The notes beneath the pieces are model-generated. The model saw only the letters and a list, made by a program, of their open reading frames with translations. It did not search any database and was not told where the DNA came from. A DNA stretch of 64,000 bases. Source: Actinomycetota bacterium (GTDB lineage Bacteria; Actinomycetota; Actinomycetes; Mycobacteriales; HKI-0501). A program made the translations under genes and the position numbers. The stretch's first letter is position 1, and the number at the start of each line of letters is the position of its first letter. Positions 55,662-63,801 of the stretch are shown piece by piece. The stretch covers positions 1-64,000 of the forward strand of contig JAVEDU010000054.1 in the NCBI GenBank assembly GCA_030840805.1, given 5' to 3'.

Positions 55662-56714
55662 ATGCCCTATGGCGACGTGCTCGAACCCGCCCAGCTCGCC
55701 CCGCCCACGCTGCCGGCCGCCCGCGGACCGTGGAGCGAGTGGCTCTTCGACCGGCTGACCGGCGCGCCGGGGGCCGTCGGACCCGCGCCTGCCGTGACGA
55801 CGAGCGTCATCCGGGACGCGGACCTCGCGCTCGCGCTGTACTGCCTCTACGAGCTGCACTACCGCGGCTTCGCCGGGGTGGACGACGCGTGGGAGTGGGA
55901 GCCGGAGCTGCTCGCCGCCCGCCGGCTCCTGGAGCAGCGGTTCGAGGCCGAGCTGCGGGAGGTCGTCACCGGTCCCGAGCTGACCGAGCTGCCCGGGGCG
56001 CTGTACGAGGTGATCAAGGAGGGCAGTGCGCCCTCGGTGTCCCGCTTCCTCGCGCAGCACGGCACCGCGGAGCAGTTCCGCGAGTTCGCCGTGCACCGCT
56101 CCGCGTACCAGCTCAAGGAGGCGGACCCGCACACCTGGGCACTGCCCCGACTGGGTGGCGCACCGAAGGCCGCGATGGTCGAGATCCAGGCCGACGAGTA
56201 CGGCGCCGGCATCGAGCGGGACATGCACCAGAACCTGTTCGCGGTGACGATGGCGGAGCTGGGCCTGGACCCGAGCTACAACGGGTACCTGGACCGGCTG
56301 CCGGCCGAGACGCTGACCACGGTCAACCTGGTGTCCTTTTTCGGGCTGCACCGCCGGTTGCGCGGTGCGGTCGTCGGTCACCTGGCCCTGTTCGAGATGA
56401 CGTCCGTCGAGCCGATGGGCCTGTGCGCCGAGGCGCTGCGACGGCTCGGCTACGGCCCGGGGGCGCGGCACTTCTACGAGGTGCACGTCGTGGCGGACGC
56501 CCACCACGAGACGGTCGCGGCCGAGCAGCTGGCCGCGGGGCTGGCGGAGCTGGAGCCCGATCTGGTGCCCGATATCGTGTTCGGCGCCCGGGCCGTCATG
56601 TACGTCGAGGGCCTGCTGTCGGCGCTGATGGTGTCGGCCTGGAAGCGCGGCCGCTCGTCACTTCGGGAGAACTCAGGCGAAAGAGGACTGGTGCGGCTCC
56701 GTTCAGCAGGGTAA
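55662..56714 (+). CDS. Iron-containing redox enzyme family (heme-oxygenase-like fold)
   Basis: A 350-residue helical protein of the heme-oxygenase-like diiron group. Likely metal ligands lie in YCLYELHYRGF (Glu/His), in EIQADEYGAGIERDMHQN and in FYEVHVVADAHHE. Members of this fold oxidise fatty acids, amino acids or other small molecules, or serve as stress proteins; the reaction is not known here. A promoter of the sigma-B type precedes it. Its 3' end contains the apparent promoter of the next gene. Confidence 0.85.
   Translation: MPYGDVLEPAQLAPPTLPAARGPWSEWLFDRLTGAPGAVGPAPAVTTSVIRDADLALALYCLYELHYRGFAGVDDAWEWEPELLAARRLLEQRFEAELREVVTGPELTELPGALYEVIKEGSAPSVSRFLAQHGTAEQFREFAVHRSAYQLKEADPHTWALPRLGGAPKAAMVEIQADEYGAGIERDMHQNLFAVTMAELGLDPSYNGYLDRLPAETLTTVNLVSFFGLHRRLRGAVVGHLALFEMTSVEPMGLCAEALRRLGYGPGARHFYEVHVVADAHHETVAAEQLAAGLAELEPDLVPDIVFGARAVMYVEGLLSALMVSAWKRGRSSLRENSGERGLVRLRSAG
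56691..56714 (+). promoter_or_regulatory. Sigma-B-like promoter, DUF1469 gene
   Basis: GTGCGG (56691-56696), 12 bases, GGGTAA (56709-56714). It lies in the final codons of the redox gene, 38 bases before the DUF1469 start. The -35 hexamer is weaker than at the other sites. Confidence 0.35.
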
Positions 56715-56752
56715 GCACGGATCCTGACCCGATCAGCAGTGGAGGAGTGGAG

Positions 56753-57157
56753 ATGGCGACGACCAGCACCCACGCTCGGAGCGACGCATCCGTGGGGGAA
56801 CTCGTGTCCCGCGTGGCGACGGACCTGTCGACCCTGGTGCGCCAGGAGCTCGCGCTGGCGAAGGCGGAGGTCAAGCAGGAGGCCGCCCAGGCGGGGAAGG
56901 CCGCCGGGATGTTCGGGATCGGTGCGTTCGCCGGCGTGATGACGCTGGTGTTCCTGTCCGTCGCGGCGATGTTCGGCCTCGTGTCCGCCGGCCTGTCGAC
57001 CTGGCTCGCGGCGCTGATCCTCGGCGTCCTGTGGGCGGTGATCGGGGGCGTGTTCGCGCTGCTCGGCGCCAGGGAGATCAAGTCGGTCAACCCGCCCGAG
57101 CGGACGATCAAGACGGTGAAGGAGGACGTGGAGTGGGTCAAGAGCCGCGGGAGATAG
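56753..57157 (+). CDS. DUF1469/phage-holin superfamily membrane protein
   Basis: A 134-residue protein: an amphipathic N-terminus (VGELVSRVATDLSTLVRQEL, then ALAKAEVKQEA), two membrane helices (about residues 52-75 and 82-103) and a charged tail. This is the YqjE-like DUF1469 pattern, common in stress-related actinobacterial operons. GGAGGAGTGGAG precedes ATG. Its last 25 bases overlap the DUF3618 gene. Confidence 0.87.
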   Translation: MATTSTHARSDASVGELVSRVATDLSTLVRQELALAKAEVKQEAAQAGKAAGMFGIGAFAGVMTLVFLSVAAMFGLVSAGLSTWLAALILGVLWAVIGGVFALLGAREIKSVNPPERTIKTVKEDVEWVKSRGR

Positions 57158-57306
57158 AGCGGGAGATCGAGGCGACCCGGGATCGGCTCACGGCGAGTGT
57201 CGACGCCCTGATGGAGCGGGTCGATCCGCGGGAGGTCGCCCGGCGTACCGCCGGGTCGGCGAAGGAGAGGTTGCTCTCGACGGTCCGGCGGGCCACCGGG
57301 CGCTGA
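57133..57306 (+). CDS. DUF3618 small protein
   Basis: A 57-residue protein, mostly one helix, with EIEREIEATRDRLTASVDAL as the family hallmark and a basic end. GTG at 57133 has GGAGG seven bases upstream. DUF3618 genes usually follow DUF1469 genes, as here. Membrane-associated or nucleoid-associated roles have been guessed; none is demonstrated in sequence. Confidence 0.83.
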   Translation: MGQEPREIEREIEATRDRLTASVDALMERVDPREVARRTAGSAKERLLSTVRRATGR

Positions 57307-57319
57307 GCCCGCTCCGCAC

Positions 57320-57368
57320 GGCACGAGGACGGGCCGGACACCGGGAGTGTCCGGCCCGTCCTCGTGCC
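57320..57368. terminator. Strong bidirectional terminator
   Basis: A perfect 22-bp stem (57320-57341 with 57347-57368) and a CGGGA loop between the convergent DUF3618 and DUF2795 genes. It is the longest perfect hairpin found in the window. Confidence 0.85.
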
Positions 57369-57372
57369 CGGG

Positions 57373-57783
57373 TCAGAAGCGGGTGTCCTCGTGGCCGTGG
57401 CCGAGCGCCGCCCACATGTCGCCGAGGTTCGCGTACGCGCGATCGGCCGGGAGACGGCGCAGCTCCTCCAGCACCCGCGGCGGGGCGTACCGCTCCACGG
57501 CCTTCTCCAGCAGCTCGTCGCGCCCCGCCGGGAAGTCCGAGCGGCGGAGCGCCGCCGCGACGGCGCTGCGGAGCTCCACCTCGTCCGCCGTCAGCCCGGC
57601 CGGCACACCGCCCAGGAGCTCGCCGGAGGGATACAGGTCGGCGTCGGGCTGATCGTCTCCCGGCGGCTCCGGGTCGGCCCACTCCTCGGCGTGCGTGGAG
57701 TGTCCGGACCGGACCATGCCCTCCACCTCGCCGGCGAGCTGGTCGTCCACGCGGGGGCCGTGCTTGTCGCTTCCCCGTTCCAT
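57373..57783 (-). CDS. DUF2795 family protein
   Basis: A 136-residue acidic protein. The C-terminal 70 residues form the DUF2795 module (ELRSAVAAALRRSDFPAGRD, LEELRRLPADRAYANLGDMW), a small helical fold; the N-terminal half is polar and probably disordered. A sigma-B-like promoter lies 35 bases upstream, inside the end of the neighbouring gene. GGAGG precedes ATG. Function unknown. Confidence 0.82.
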   Translation of the reverse strand: MERGSDKHGPRVDDQLAGEVEGMVRSGHSTHAEEWADPEPPGDDQPDADLYPSGELLGGVPAGLTADEVELRSAVAAALRRSDFPAGRDELLEKAVERYAPPRVLEELRRLPADRAYANLGDMWAALGHGHEDTRF

Positions 57784-57817
57784 CGCGTGCCTCCTCGTCC
57801 TGGGCTGCACCGCAGCG

Positions 57818-57841
57818 CTACCCGGTTGGCGGACCGTCAAC
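57818..57841 (-). promoter_or_regulatory. Sigma-B-like promoter, DUF2795 gene
   Basis: Minus strand GTTGAC (57836-57841), 12 bases, GGGTAG (57818-57823). Confidence 0.5.
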
Positions 57842-58271
57842 CGTCTGCGCGGTCCGGCTCGACGTGCATCGCCGCCTCCTCCGCGGTCAGCCCGCCGGCG
57901 TCGGGCCCCACGTCGGTGGCGATCTCGTCCTTCTCGTCGTCGGCCCGGACGCCCTCGTCCGGCGCCACCAGCCGGCCCACCTGCTCGAACGCGGGGTCGT
58001 CGGCGTCGAGCGCGGGGTCTGCGTCCACCGGGATGTCGTCCGGCCCCACGTCCGGCTCCTCCCGGGAGAGGCGCAGGTCCAGCGGCTCGCCCTCGCGCTG
58101 CTCCTCGGCCGTGGTGCCGTGGTCCAGCACGGCGGCGGGCTCCCGGCCGGGCAGCGGCGCCTCCTGGGGATCCCGGGACCACTGCTGCTCGGGGGTGCCC
58201 TCCTGGAGATCGGGGATGCCCTCGTCCTCGAAGCGGGACGGGATCTCGCGGCCACGCTCGGGCCCGGTCAT
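57837..58271 (-). CDS. DUF5709 family acidic protein
   Basis: A 144-residue very acidic protein, with repeated Asp/Glu-Pro segments and a Trp in QQWSRDPQEAPLPG. Sequence such as EGIPDLQEGTPEQQWSRDPQ and TAEEAAMHV near the end matches DUF5709, found only in actinobacteria. It lacks a membrane helix and looks largely disordered. Probably co-transcribed with the two small genes upstream. Its stop region contains the DUF2795 promoter. Confidence 0.8.
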   Translation of the reverse strand: MTGPERGREIPSRFEDEGIPDLQEGTPEQQWSRDPQEAPLPGREPAAVLDHGTTAEEQREGEPLDLRLSREEPDVGPDDIPVDADPALDADDPAFEQVGRLVAPDEGVRADDEKDEIATDVGPDAGGLTAEEAAMHVEPDRADG

Positions 58272-58299
58272 GGTGACTCCTGTTCGTCTGCGTCGTCCG

Positions 58300-58515
58300 T
58301 CAGCGGTGGTCCGGCCGCAATCGGTCCGGGTCGACCTCGCGGCCCGGGTACCGGCGGCGGTACTCCTCCTCCAGTTCCCGGACCCGGGCGGTGTGGTTGG
58401 CCAGCGCGTCGTCGGACCCGTGGCGGAGGGTGTCCAATCGCGTCTGGTGCAGGTGGCCGAGCTCGGCGAAGAGCTCCTCGTCGGCGAGCTCGGTGAGCGG
58501 TGCGGTCGCGGTCAT
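58300..58515 (-). CDS. DUF6158 family protein
   Basis: A 71-residue charged helical protein (LADEELFAELGHLHQTRLDT, HTARVRELEEEYRRRYPGRE) matching the DUF6158 family. It is separated by 28 bases from the DUF5709 gene and by nine from the gene upstream, so the three form an operon. Confidence 0.8.
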   Translation of the reverse strand: MTATAPLTELADEELFAELGHLHQTRLDTLRHGSDDALANHTARVRELEEEYRRRYPGREVDPDRLRPDHR

Positions 58516-58524
58516 CGAGGCTCC

Positions 58525-58761
58525 TCAGACCGGCCCGGCGGCGCCGTCGGGGTTCGGTCGCCGGGCGGTCCCGGTCTGCTCGTCCCGGGCCCGCATGGCC
58601 TCCGCGCCCGCGTCGCCACCGGTGGCGTCGTCGACCTGCCCGTCTCCCGAGTACACGGCCATCGCCTCGGCGACCTCGGCGGCGACCGTGCCGCCCGGGG
58701 TGACGGCCTGCTCGCCCGGGGGCGTGTCGGCCGGGGGGAGCGGTGCGTCGGCGTACGTCAT
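58525..58761 (-). CDS. Small acidic protein, unknown
   Basis: A 78-residue acidic, Gly/Ala-rich protein with one short helix (GGTVAAEVAEAMAVYSGDGQ) and no recognised family. GGAGGT lies six bases before ATG. First gene of a three-gene operon with DUF6158 and DUF5709 genes. Confidence 0.65.
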   Translation of the reverse strand: MTYADAPLPPADTPPGEQAVTPGGTVAAEVAEAMAVYSGDGQVDDATGGDAGAEAMRARDEQTGTARRPNPDGAAGPV

Positions 58762-58842
58762 CGGATACCTCCGGTCGCAAGTGGATGGTTCGGCTCGGAC
58801 CCTGCCCAGGTCGCCGCGGTCCCACACCTGTACGCCGGGCCG

Positions 58843-58866
58843 GTTTGCCCCCGTCCGCCCGGGTAC
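58843..58866 (+). promoter_or_regulatory. Sigma-B-like promoter, near consensus
   Basis: GTTTGC (58843-58848), 12 bases, GGGTAC (58861-58866). This is the second-best match in the window to the Gram-positive stress sigma pattern GTTTAA-N12-14-GGGTAT. The next gene starts 30 bases downstream. Confidence 0.55.
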
Positions 58867-58896
58867 CACTCGGACGCCGAGGAGAGGAGTTCGGCC

Positions 58897-59064
58897 ATGA
58901 CCGCTCCGCGCGAGCCCCGCGACGCGGCCCACGCCGCCGAGGAGCCGGGTGTGCTGTCCGAGTACGGCAACGACACGGGGTTCGCCGGCGAGCTGCTCGG
59001 CGTCGAGCTGCCTGAGCCGCCACCGGTCGCCGACGCCGACACGCCCCGGACCGAGGACCACTAG
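58897..59064 (+). CDS. Small acidic protein, unknown
   Basis: A 55-residue acidic protein (PREPRDAAHAAEEPGVLSEY, FAGELLGVELPEPPP). GAGAGGAG lies before the ATG and a near-consensus sigma-B-like promoter before that, which together support expression despite its size. No family recognised. Confidence 0.6.
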   Translation: MTAPREPRDAAHAAEEPGVLSEYGNDTGFAGELLGVELPEPPPVADADTPRTEDH

Positions 59065-59125
59065 CGGGGCCGCTCCCCGCCGGACGCGGTGTGCCGCGTA
59101 CCGGCGGGTCCCTACGCTGCCGGTC

Positions 59126-59551
59126 GTGAAACCGGCGACGGTGGCGACCGGGGGAGCGATCGTGCTGGGGCTGCTGGGCTTGGCCGGTGCCACCGCGGCG
59201 GCGTCCGCGGCAGCTGACCATGGCCCGATCGACATGGCAACGGAGGGGGCCGCGTTCTACGGGGACTACGACTACTACCCGATCAACGTGCGCCACGGGG
59301 CGTTCCACTACCGGGGGAACCTCGACGACCTCCTCGACGACGACGACCGGGTGAAGATCGAGGTGCGGGTGGAGGGATACGGGCCGAGGATCCACTGGGC
59401 ACCGATGGACGAGGACGCCGCCGTGAACGCCGAACGCTGGGACCCGGCGGCGACCCGGACGGACCGCGCGTGGGTCAAGGTCTGCCGCGACCAGGGCTTC
59501 CCCAAGGGCGACAACTGCCGGGAGAAGCCCTACCACCGCTTCGCGCGGTGA
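59126..59551 (+). CDS. Secreted protein of unknown function
   Basis: A 141-residue precursor. GTG at 59126 is seven bases after TACGCT, a possible -10 box. The N-terminal hydrophobic stretch (VATGGAIVLGLLGLAGATAA) is a signal peptide ending near residue 30. The mature region is acidic and Tyr-rich (FYGDYDYYPINVRHGAFHYR, LDDLLDDDDRVKIEVRV) with two cysteines near the C-terminus. Unrelated to the secreted group at 25-27 kb as far as I can see. Confidence 0.68.
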   Translation: MKPATVATGGAIVLGLLGLAGATAAASAAADHGPIDMATEGAAFYGDYDYYPINVRHGAFHYRGNLDDLLDDDDRVKIEVRVEGYGPRIHWAPMDEDAAVNAERWDPAATRTDRAWVKVCRDQGFPKGDNCREKPYHRFAR

Positions 59552-59573
59552 CGGCCTCCATGGAGCCACGGGC

Positions 59574-60254
59574 GTGACGGCGGCCGTCCGCGCGGAGGGC
59601 GTGGAGTTCGCGTTCACCCCCGGCGAGCCGGTGCTGTGTGGTGCGGCGCTGGAGGTGGCGGCAGGCGAGGTCGTGGCCGTCCGCGGCCGCAGCGGCAGCG
59701 GGAAGTCCACGTTCCTGCTGTGCCTCGCCGGGATCCTGGCCCCGCAGGCCGGTCGAATCGAGATCGCGGGGCGGGACCTCACCGTGCTGGACGACGACGG
59801 CCGCAGCGCGGTGCGGCGCACCTCCCTCGGTTTCGTCTTCCAGTTCGGCGAGCTGGTGGCCGAGCTGGACCTGCTCGGCAACGTCGCGCTGCCGCTGGAG
59901 CTGCTCGGGGTGCGCCGGTCCCGGGCGGCTCGCCACGCCGGAGCGCTGCTGGACGAGCTCGGCCTCGGGCCCCTCGCGAGGCGCCGGCCGGGTGAGGTGT
60001 CCGGCGGGCAGGCCCAGCGGGCCGCCGTGGCCCGCGCCCTCGTCCACCGGCCCGCGGTCGTGCTCGCCGACGAGCCGACCGGGTCGCTCGACGAGGAGAA
60101 CGCGGCCACCGTGCTGGACGCCCTCGTCGGGCTCGCGGTGCGCCGCTCCGCCGCGCTGGTCCTCGTCACGCACGACGACCGGGTCGCCGAGCGGGCGAGC
60201 CGGTCCGTCACGCTGGTCGACGGGGCCGTCACGGATGCGTGGTCGGCCCGGTGA
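59574..60254 (+). CDS. ABC transporter ATPase, LolD/MacB type
   Basis: A 226-residue ATPase with Walker A GRSGSGKST, Q-loop FVFQFGEL, signature VSGGQAQRAAVARAL, Walker B VVLADEPTGSLD and switch His in VLVTHDDR. Its partner is the FtsX-like permease that starts inside its stop codon (GTGA). Such pairs export lipids or peptides, or act mechanically on cell-wall enzymes. GTG at 59574 is the first plausible start. Confidence 0.92.
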   Translation: MTAAVRAEGVEFAFTPGEPVLCGAALEVAAGEVVAVRGRSGSGKSTFLLCLAGILAPQAGRIEIAGRDLTVLDDDGRSAVRRTSLGFVFQFGELVAELDLLGNVALPLELLGVRRSRAARHAGALLDELGLGPLARRRPGEVSGGQAQRAAVARALVHRPAVVLADEPTGSLDEENAATVLDALVGLAVRRSAALVLVTHDDRVAERASRSVTLVDGAVTDAWSAR

Positions 60255-62521
60255 GGTCGCGTCCGCCGGGCGTTCCGGTCCCGACCCTGACCCGGCTCGG
60301 CTGGCGGCTGCTGCGGGTCGCGGCCCATCGGCGGACCCCGTCGATGGTCCTGGTCGTGCTGGGTACCGCCGCCGCCGTCGTGAGCGCGCTCGTGGGCCTG
60401 TCCGTGTCCACGGTCGTCGACGCGCGGCAGGCGCGGGCGGAGGCACGCTCGTTCCACATCCCGGACGACCTCGCCGACGCGCGGATGTGGGTCGCGGAGC
60501 AGTACTACCCGTGGCGGAACCGCGTCCTCGTGCGTGTCGACGTCGCCCTTTCCATGGACACCGCCCTGTCCGACGCGCCCCCGCCGCCCGCTCCGGGACT
60601 GCCGCGCTGGCCCGGTCCGGGGGAGGCGTTCACCTCGCCCGCGTACGCCCGCGCAGTGAGCCGCCATCCGGAACTGGCCTCCTACGCACCCGGCACGATC
60701 GTCGGGACGGTCGGCCCCGCCGGACTCCGCGGCCCCGACGAACTGGTCGTGTACGGAGGCGTCGACCGGTCGGCGTTCCCGCACGGAGGTCTTCCGGTCA
60801 CCGGGGTCGGACGAGGCTTCCCGCCGACCACCGAACTCCCGCCGGGCATCGTCGCGAGGCTCGTCGCGTTCTTCCTGTTCTGCGTCGGCCTGCCGCTGTG
60901 CGCCTTCCTCGCCGTGGCGGCGCGGGTGTCCGCCCGGACCCGGTCACGCCGGCTCGCCGCCCTGCGCCTGCTCGGCGTGCCGGTACGCGGAGCCCGTCAG
61001 GTGAACGCCGTCGAGGTCGGCGTGCTGAGCGCCGCCGGGGCACTCCTCGGCGTGCTGCTGTATCCGGTGGTCAACGTGGTGGTGGCCGGCACCGGCGCGC
61101 TGGGGGTCGAGTGGTTCCCGGCCGACACGGCCCTGACGCCCGGTCGTGCCGCGGTCACCGTGGCCCTGACCGTCGGGCTGGCCCTGGTCGTCGGCGCGCA
61201 CTCGGTGCGGGCCGCCCTGCTGTCGCCGTTCGCGGTACGGCGGGAGGGCCGCGTGCGGCGGCCGTCGACCTGGGCACTGCTGCCGCTCGCCGCGGGGCTG
61301 GTGGTGCTGGCGGTCCTGGCGTACGTCCGCCACGGCGCGCACGGCGAGACCGGGGCGATCGACAGCTCCCACGTCCTGCTCGCCGCGGTGGCCCTGACCG
61401 GGATCGGGCTCCTCCTCGCCGCCGCGCCGCTCGCCGCGCGCTGCGGCGAGTACGTCGCCGCCCGCGGCCCGTCCCTGGCGAGCCGGCTCGGTGCGGCGCG
61501 GGCCGCGGCCGACCCCGGTGGCGCGAGCCGCCTCACCGCGGGGGTGCTCGTCCTGGTCTTCGCGTCGGGGATCCTGATCGGGGTCACCGAGGTGACCCGG
61601 ACCGCCACGCGCCCGCAGCGCCCGGTCGTCGAGCTGTCGGTGGACCTGGTCGGGGTACCGGCGCGGGCGCGCGCGCCCCTGCTCGCGATCCCCGGCACCG
61701 CGGCGGCCGTGGTGGTCCGGTCACCGATTCGGCCACCCCGGATGGTTCTCGTCCGCGCCCTCGTCGCCGACTGCGCGGGCCTCACCCGGTACGTGGGGGC
61801 CCCGTTGCCGGACTGCCGGCCGGGGAGGTCGTACGCGGCCGGCCCCCTGCCACCGGGCCCGACCGTCGCCCTGCCCCTCGGCCCGCACGGTGAGCTCACC
61901 CGGGTGCCCGTCCCGGCCCGGACTCTGCCGCCGGACGTCGCCGCGCGGATCCGCCCGATCCACGTCGTGCTCGCTCGCCCGGCCGCCGCCGCCCTGCGGG
62001 GCGAGTACGGCCAGGTACTGCTGCGGACACCGCGGGCGAACCTCGACGCCACGATGGCCACCCTCGTCGCCCTGGCCCCCTACGCGGACCCCGACGCGCT
62101 GGGGCTCAACCCCGCCGACGCCGCGCACGACAGGGTCGTCCTGGCCGTCGTCCGGTTCGGCTTCGGGCTGGGCGCCCTCGTCGCGTTCCTCGCGTTCGCG
62201 GTGGCCGCCGTCGACCGAGCCGCGGAACGCCGGGCCGCGGACGCCTCGCTGCTGGTGCTCGGCGTGTCGAGCCGGACCCTCCGTCGCGCGCAGGTGTGGG
62301 AGGTGTCCCTCGTGATGGGGGTCGCGCTGGCGGTGGCCGCCGCCGCGGGGGTGCTCGGGAGCCTCGCGTGGCAGTTCACCCTCGGCACCGACCAGTCCGC
62401 GGACACGCCGGCCCTGCTGGTCCTCTGCGCGGCCGCGGCGGCCGCGGTGGGGATCGGCGCCTTCGTCGCCGCGGCGGTGTCGACCCGGTCCCTCGACACC
62501 GCCGCCCTCCGGCGGGACTGA
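60251..62521 (+). CDS. FtsX-like ABC permease
   Basis: A 756-residue membrane protein. It has one N-terminal helix (about 35-57), a 150-residue outer domain, then two groups of helices around residues 200-390 and 630-750 separated by a second outer domain, the duplicated MacB/FtsX-like plan. LRLLGVPVRGARQVNAVEVG and LLVLGVSSRTLRRAQVWEVS are the paired coupling-helix regions. The substrate is unknown. GTG overlaps the ATPase stop. Confidence 0.88.
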   Translation: MRSRPPGVPVPTLTRLGWRLLRVAAHRRTPSMVLVVLGTAAAVVSALVGLSVSTVVDARQARAEARSFHIPDDLADARMWVAEQYYPWRNRVLVRVDVALSMDTALSDAPPPPAPGLPRWPGPGEAFTSPAYARAVSRHPELASYAPGTIVGTVGPAGLRGPDELVVYGGVDRSAFPHGGLPVTGVGRGFPPTTELPPGIVARLVAFFLFCVGLPLCAFLAVAARVSARTRSRRLAALRLLGVPVRGARQVNAVEVGVLSAAGALLGVLLYPVVNVVVAGTGALGVEWFPADTALTPGRAAVTVALTVGLALVVGAHSVRAALLSPFAVRREGRVRRPSTWALLPLAAGLVVLAVLAYVRHGAHGETGAIDSSHVLLAAVALTGIGLLLAAAPLAARCGEYVAARGPSLASRLGAARAAADPGGASRLTAGVLVLVFASGILIGVTEVTRTATRPQRPVVELSVDLVGVPARARAPLLAIPGTAAAVVVRSPIRPPRMVLVRALVADCAGLTRYVGAPLPDCRPGRSYAAGPLPPGPTVALPLGPHGELTRVPVPARTLPPDVAARIRPIHVVLARPAAAALRGEYGQVLLRTPRANLDATMATLVALAPYADPDALGLNPADAAHDRVVLAVVRFGFGLGALVAFLAFAVAAVDRAAERRAADASLLVLGVSSRTLRRAQVWEVSLVMGVALAVAAAAGVLGSLAWQFTLGTDQSADTPALLVLCAAAAAAVGIGAFVAAAVSTRSLDTAALRRD

Positions 62522-62532
62522 GGAGGGGCGCG

Positions 62533-62826
62533 TCAGGACCAGCGGTCGGGGTCGCCCCGGTCGGTCACCGTGCGGCCCTCCTCGGGCTCCGTGCTCGCCG
62601 GCGCGTCGGGATGGGTACCGGGGCCGCGCGGGGTGTCACCGCGGTCCGCTCCCACCCGGGCGGCGGCGCGGGAGATCTCGTCGTCGGGGACGCCCGCGTC
62701 CGGTGCCCCGCTGTGCGCCGCGGCGTCGGCGGACTCCAGCGCGGTCTCGGTGGCCTGTGCCTCGGCGTGCGTCTCACGCTTTCCGTGGGGTCCCGTGGCG
62801 CGGGCGTCCTGCTGCGGGTCGGTCAT
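62533..62826 (-). CDS. Small polar protein, unknown
   Basis: A 97-residue hydrophilic protein rich in Ala, Asp, Gly and Glu (ETHAEAQATETALESADAAA, DDEISRAAARVGADRGDTPR). It is probably disordered and of the same kind as the small proteins near 58 kb. GGAGGGACC precedes the ATG. No family recognised. It converges on the FtsX-like gene with 11 bases between stops. Confidence 0.6.
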   Translation of the reverse strand: MTDPQQDARATGPHGKRETHAEAQATETALESADAAAHSGAPDAGVPDDEISRAAARVGADRGDTPRGPGTHPDAPASTEPEEGRTVTDRGDPDRWS

Positions 62827-63140
62827 CGTGGTCCCTCCGGTCGTCGGTACCGCCACCGTCTCGCGGAGGCAGCCCCGCCGCCACTCGTCACTGCCGAGGT
62901 GGGACCCTCGGCACCGTCCCGGGTCGTCCCGCCAGGTGAGGCCGACGCCGGCCCCGGCCCGCCCGATGCCCGGGTCCGAACCCGTCACGACCGCGATGCG
63001 CTCGTCGCCACCGTCGGACGTCTGCGCTGTCCCCGGAGGGCTCCTCACTCCGCGGGGTGTCGCAGCGGTGCCTGCCCGGTCATCGTCCGTTCTGAGGCCC
63101 GCCGCCGCCGACCGCCGTCGTTGATCTTCAGACACCCGAT
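62827..63140. other. Intergenic, no gene seen
   Basis: About 310 bases upstream of the sugar-phosphatase gene. One open frame on each strand reads as Arg/Pro-rich sequence. No clear promoter for the minus-strand gene was found. Confidence 0.45.
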
Positions 63141-63226
63141 GTTTAACCGGACAAGTCGGGGTTACTCACCGGGCGAGCGCGTCCAGCAGAGCGGCGCGTG
63201 CGCCGCCGGATGGGGACACCATCCGG
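63141..63226 (+). promoter_or_regulatory. Sigma-B-consensus promoter and structured leader
   Basis: GTTTAA (63141-63146), 12 bases, GGGTTA (63159-63164) is the best stress-sigma match in the window. The leader then holds two adjacent hairpins, GCGGCG/CGCCGC (63191-63206) and CCGGATGG/CCATCCGG (63206-63226), ending 12 bases before the ribosome-binding site. Confidence 0.55.
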
Positions 63227-63249
63227 AACCCCTCCCCGCGGAGGTGTGT

Positions 63250-63801
63250 GTGCGTGTCGGTTCGGCGTCCCGCTCTCACCTCCGGCCTGCCGCCGTGCTG
63301 TTCGACCGCGACGGCACGCTGGTCGTGGACGTGCCCTACAACGGCGATCCGGCCCGGGTCGTGCCGGTGCCGGGAGCGCGGGCGGCGCTGGACCGTCTCC
63401 GTGCCGCGGGCCTGCGCCTCGGCGTCGTGTCGAACCAGTCCGGGGTCGCGCGGGGGCTGCTCGGGCTCGCCGACGTGCGGGCCGTGAACGCGCGGGTGAA
63501 CGAGCTGCTGGGGCCCTTCGGCGCGTGGCGCTGGTGCCCGCACGGCCCGGACGAGGGCTGCCGGTGCCGGAAGCCGGCACCGGGGCTGGTGCGCGCCGCC
63601 GCCGCCGATCTCGGGGTGACCCCGGCGGACTGTGTCGTCGTGGGCGACATCGGAGCCGACCTCGGCGCCGCCGCGGCGGCGGGCGCGCGCGGCGTCCTGG
63701 TCCCGACGGCCGTCACCCGCCGGACGGAGGTCATCGCGGCCACCGTGGTCGCGCGGGACCTCGGGCACGCGGTCGACCTCATCCTGGCGGGCGCCCGGTG
63801 A
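63250..63801 (+). CDS. HAD-family sugar bisphosphatase, GmhB-like
   Basis: A 183-residue HAD phosphatase like D-glycero-D-manno-heptose 1,7-bisphosphatase. Nucleophile motif VLFDRDGTLVVD, motif II VVSNQSG, the zinc loop WCPHGPDEGCRCRKP (Cys, His, Cys, Cys) and motif IV VVGDIGADLGAA are intact. GTG at 63250 is six bases past CGGAGG; another GTG is at 63244. The next gene is a GT9 heptosyltransferase-like enzyme, so heptose or related sugar transfer is likely. Confidence 0.88.
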   Translation: MRVGSASRSHLRPAAVLFDRDGTLVVDVPYNGDPARVVPVPGARAALDRLRAAGLRLGVVSNQSGVARGLLGLADVRAVNARVNELLGPFGAWRWCPHGPDEGCRCRKPAPGLVRAAAADLGVTPADCVVVGDIGADLGAAAAAGARGVLVPTAVTRRTEVIAATVVARDLGHAVDLILAGAR

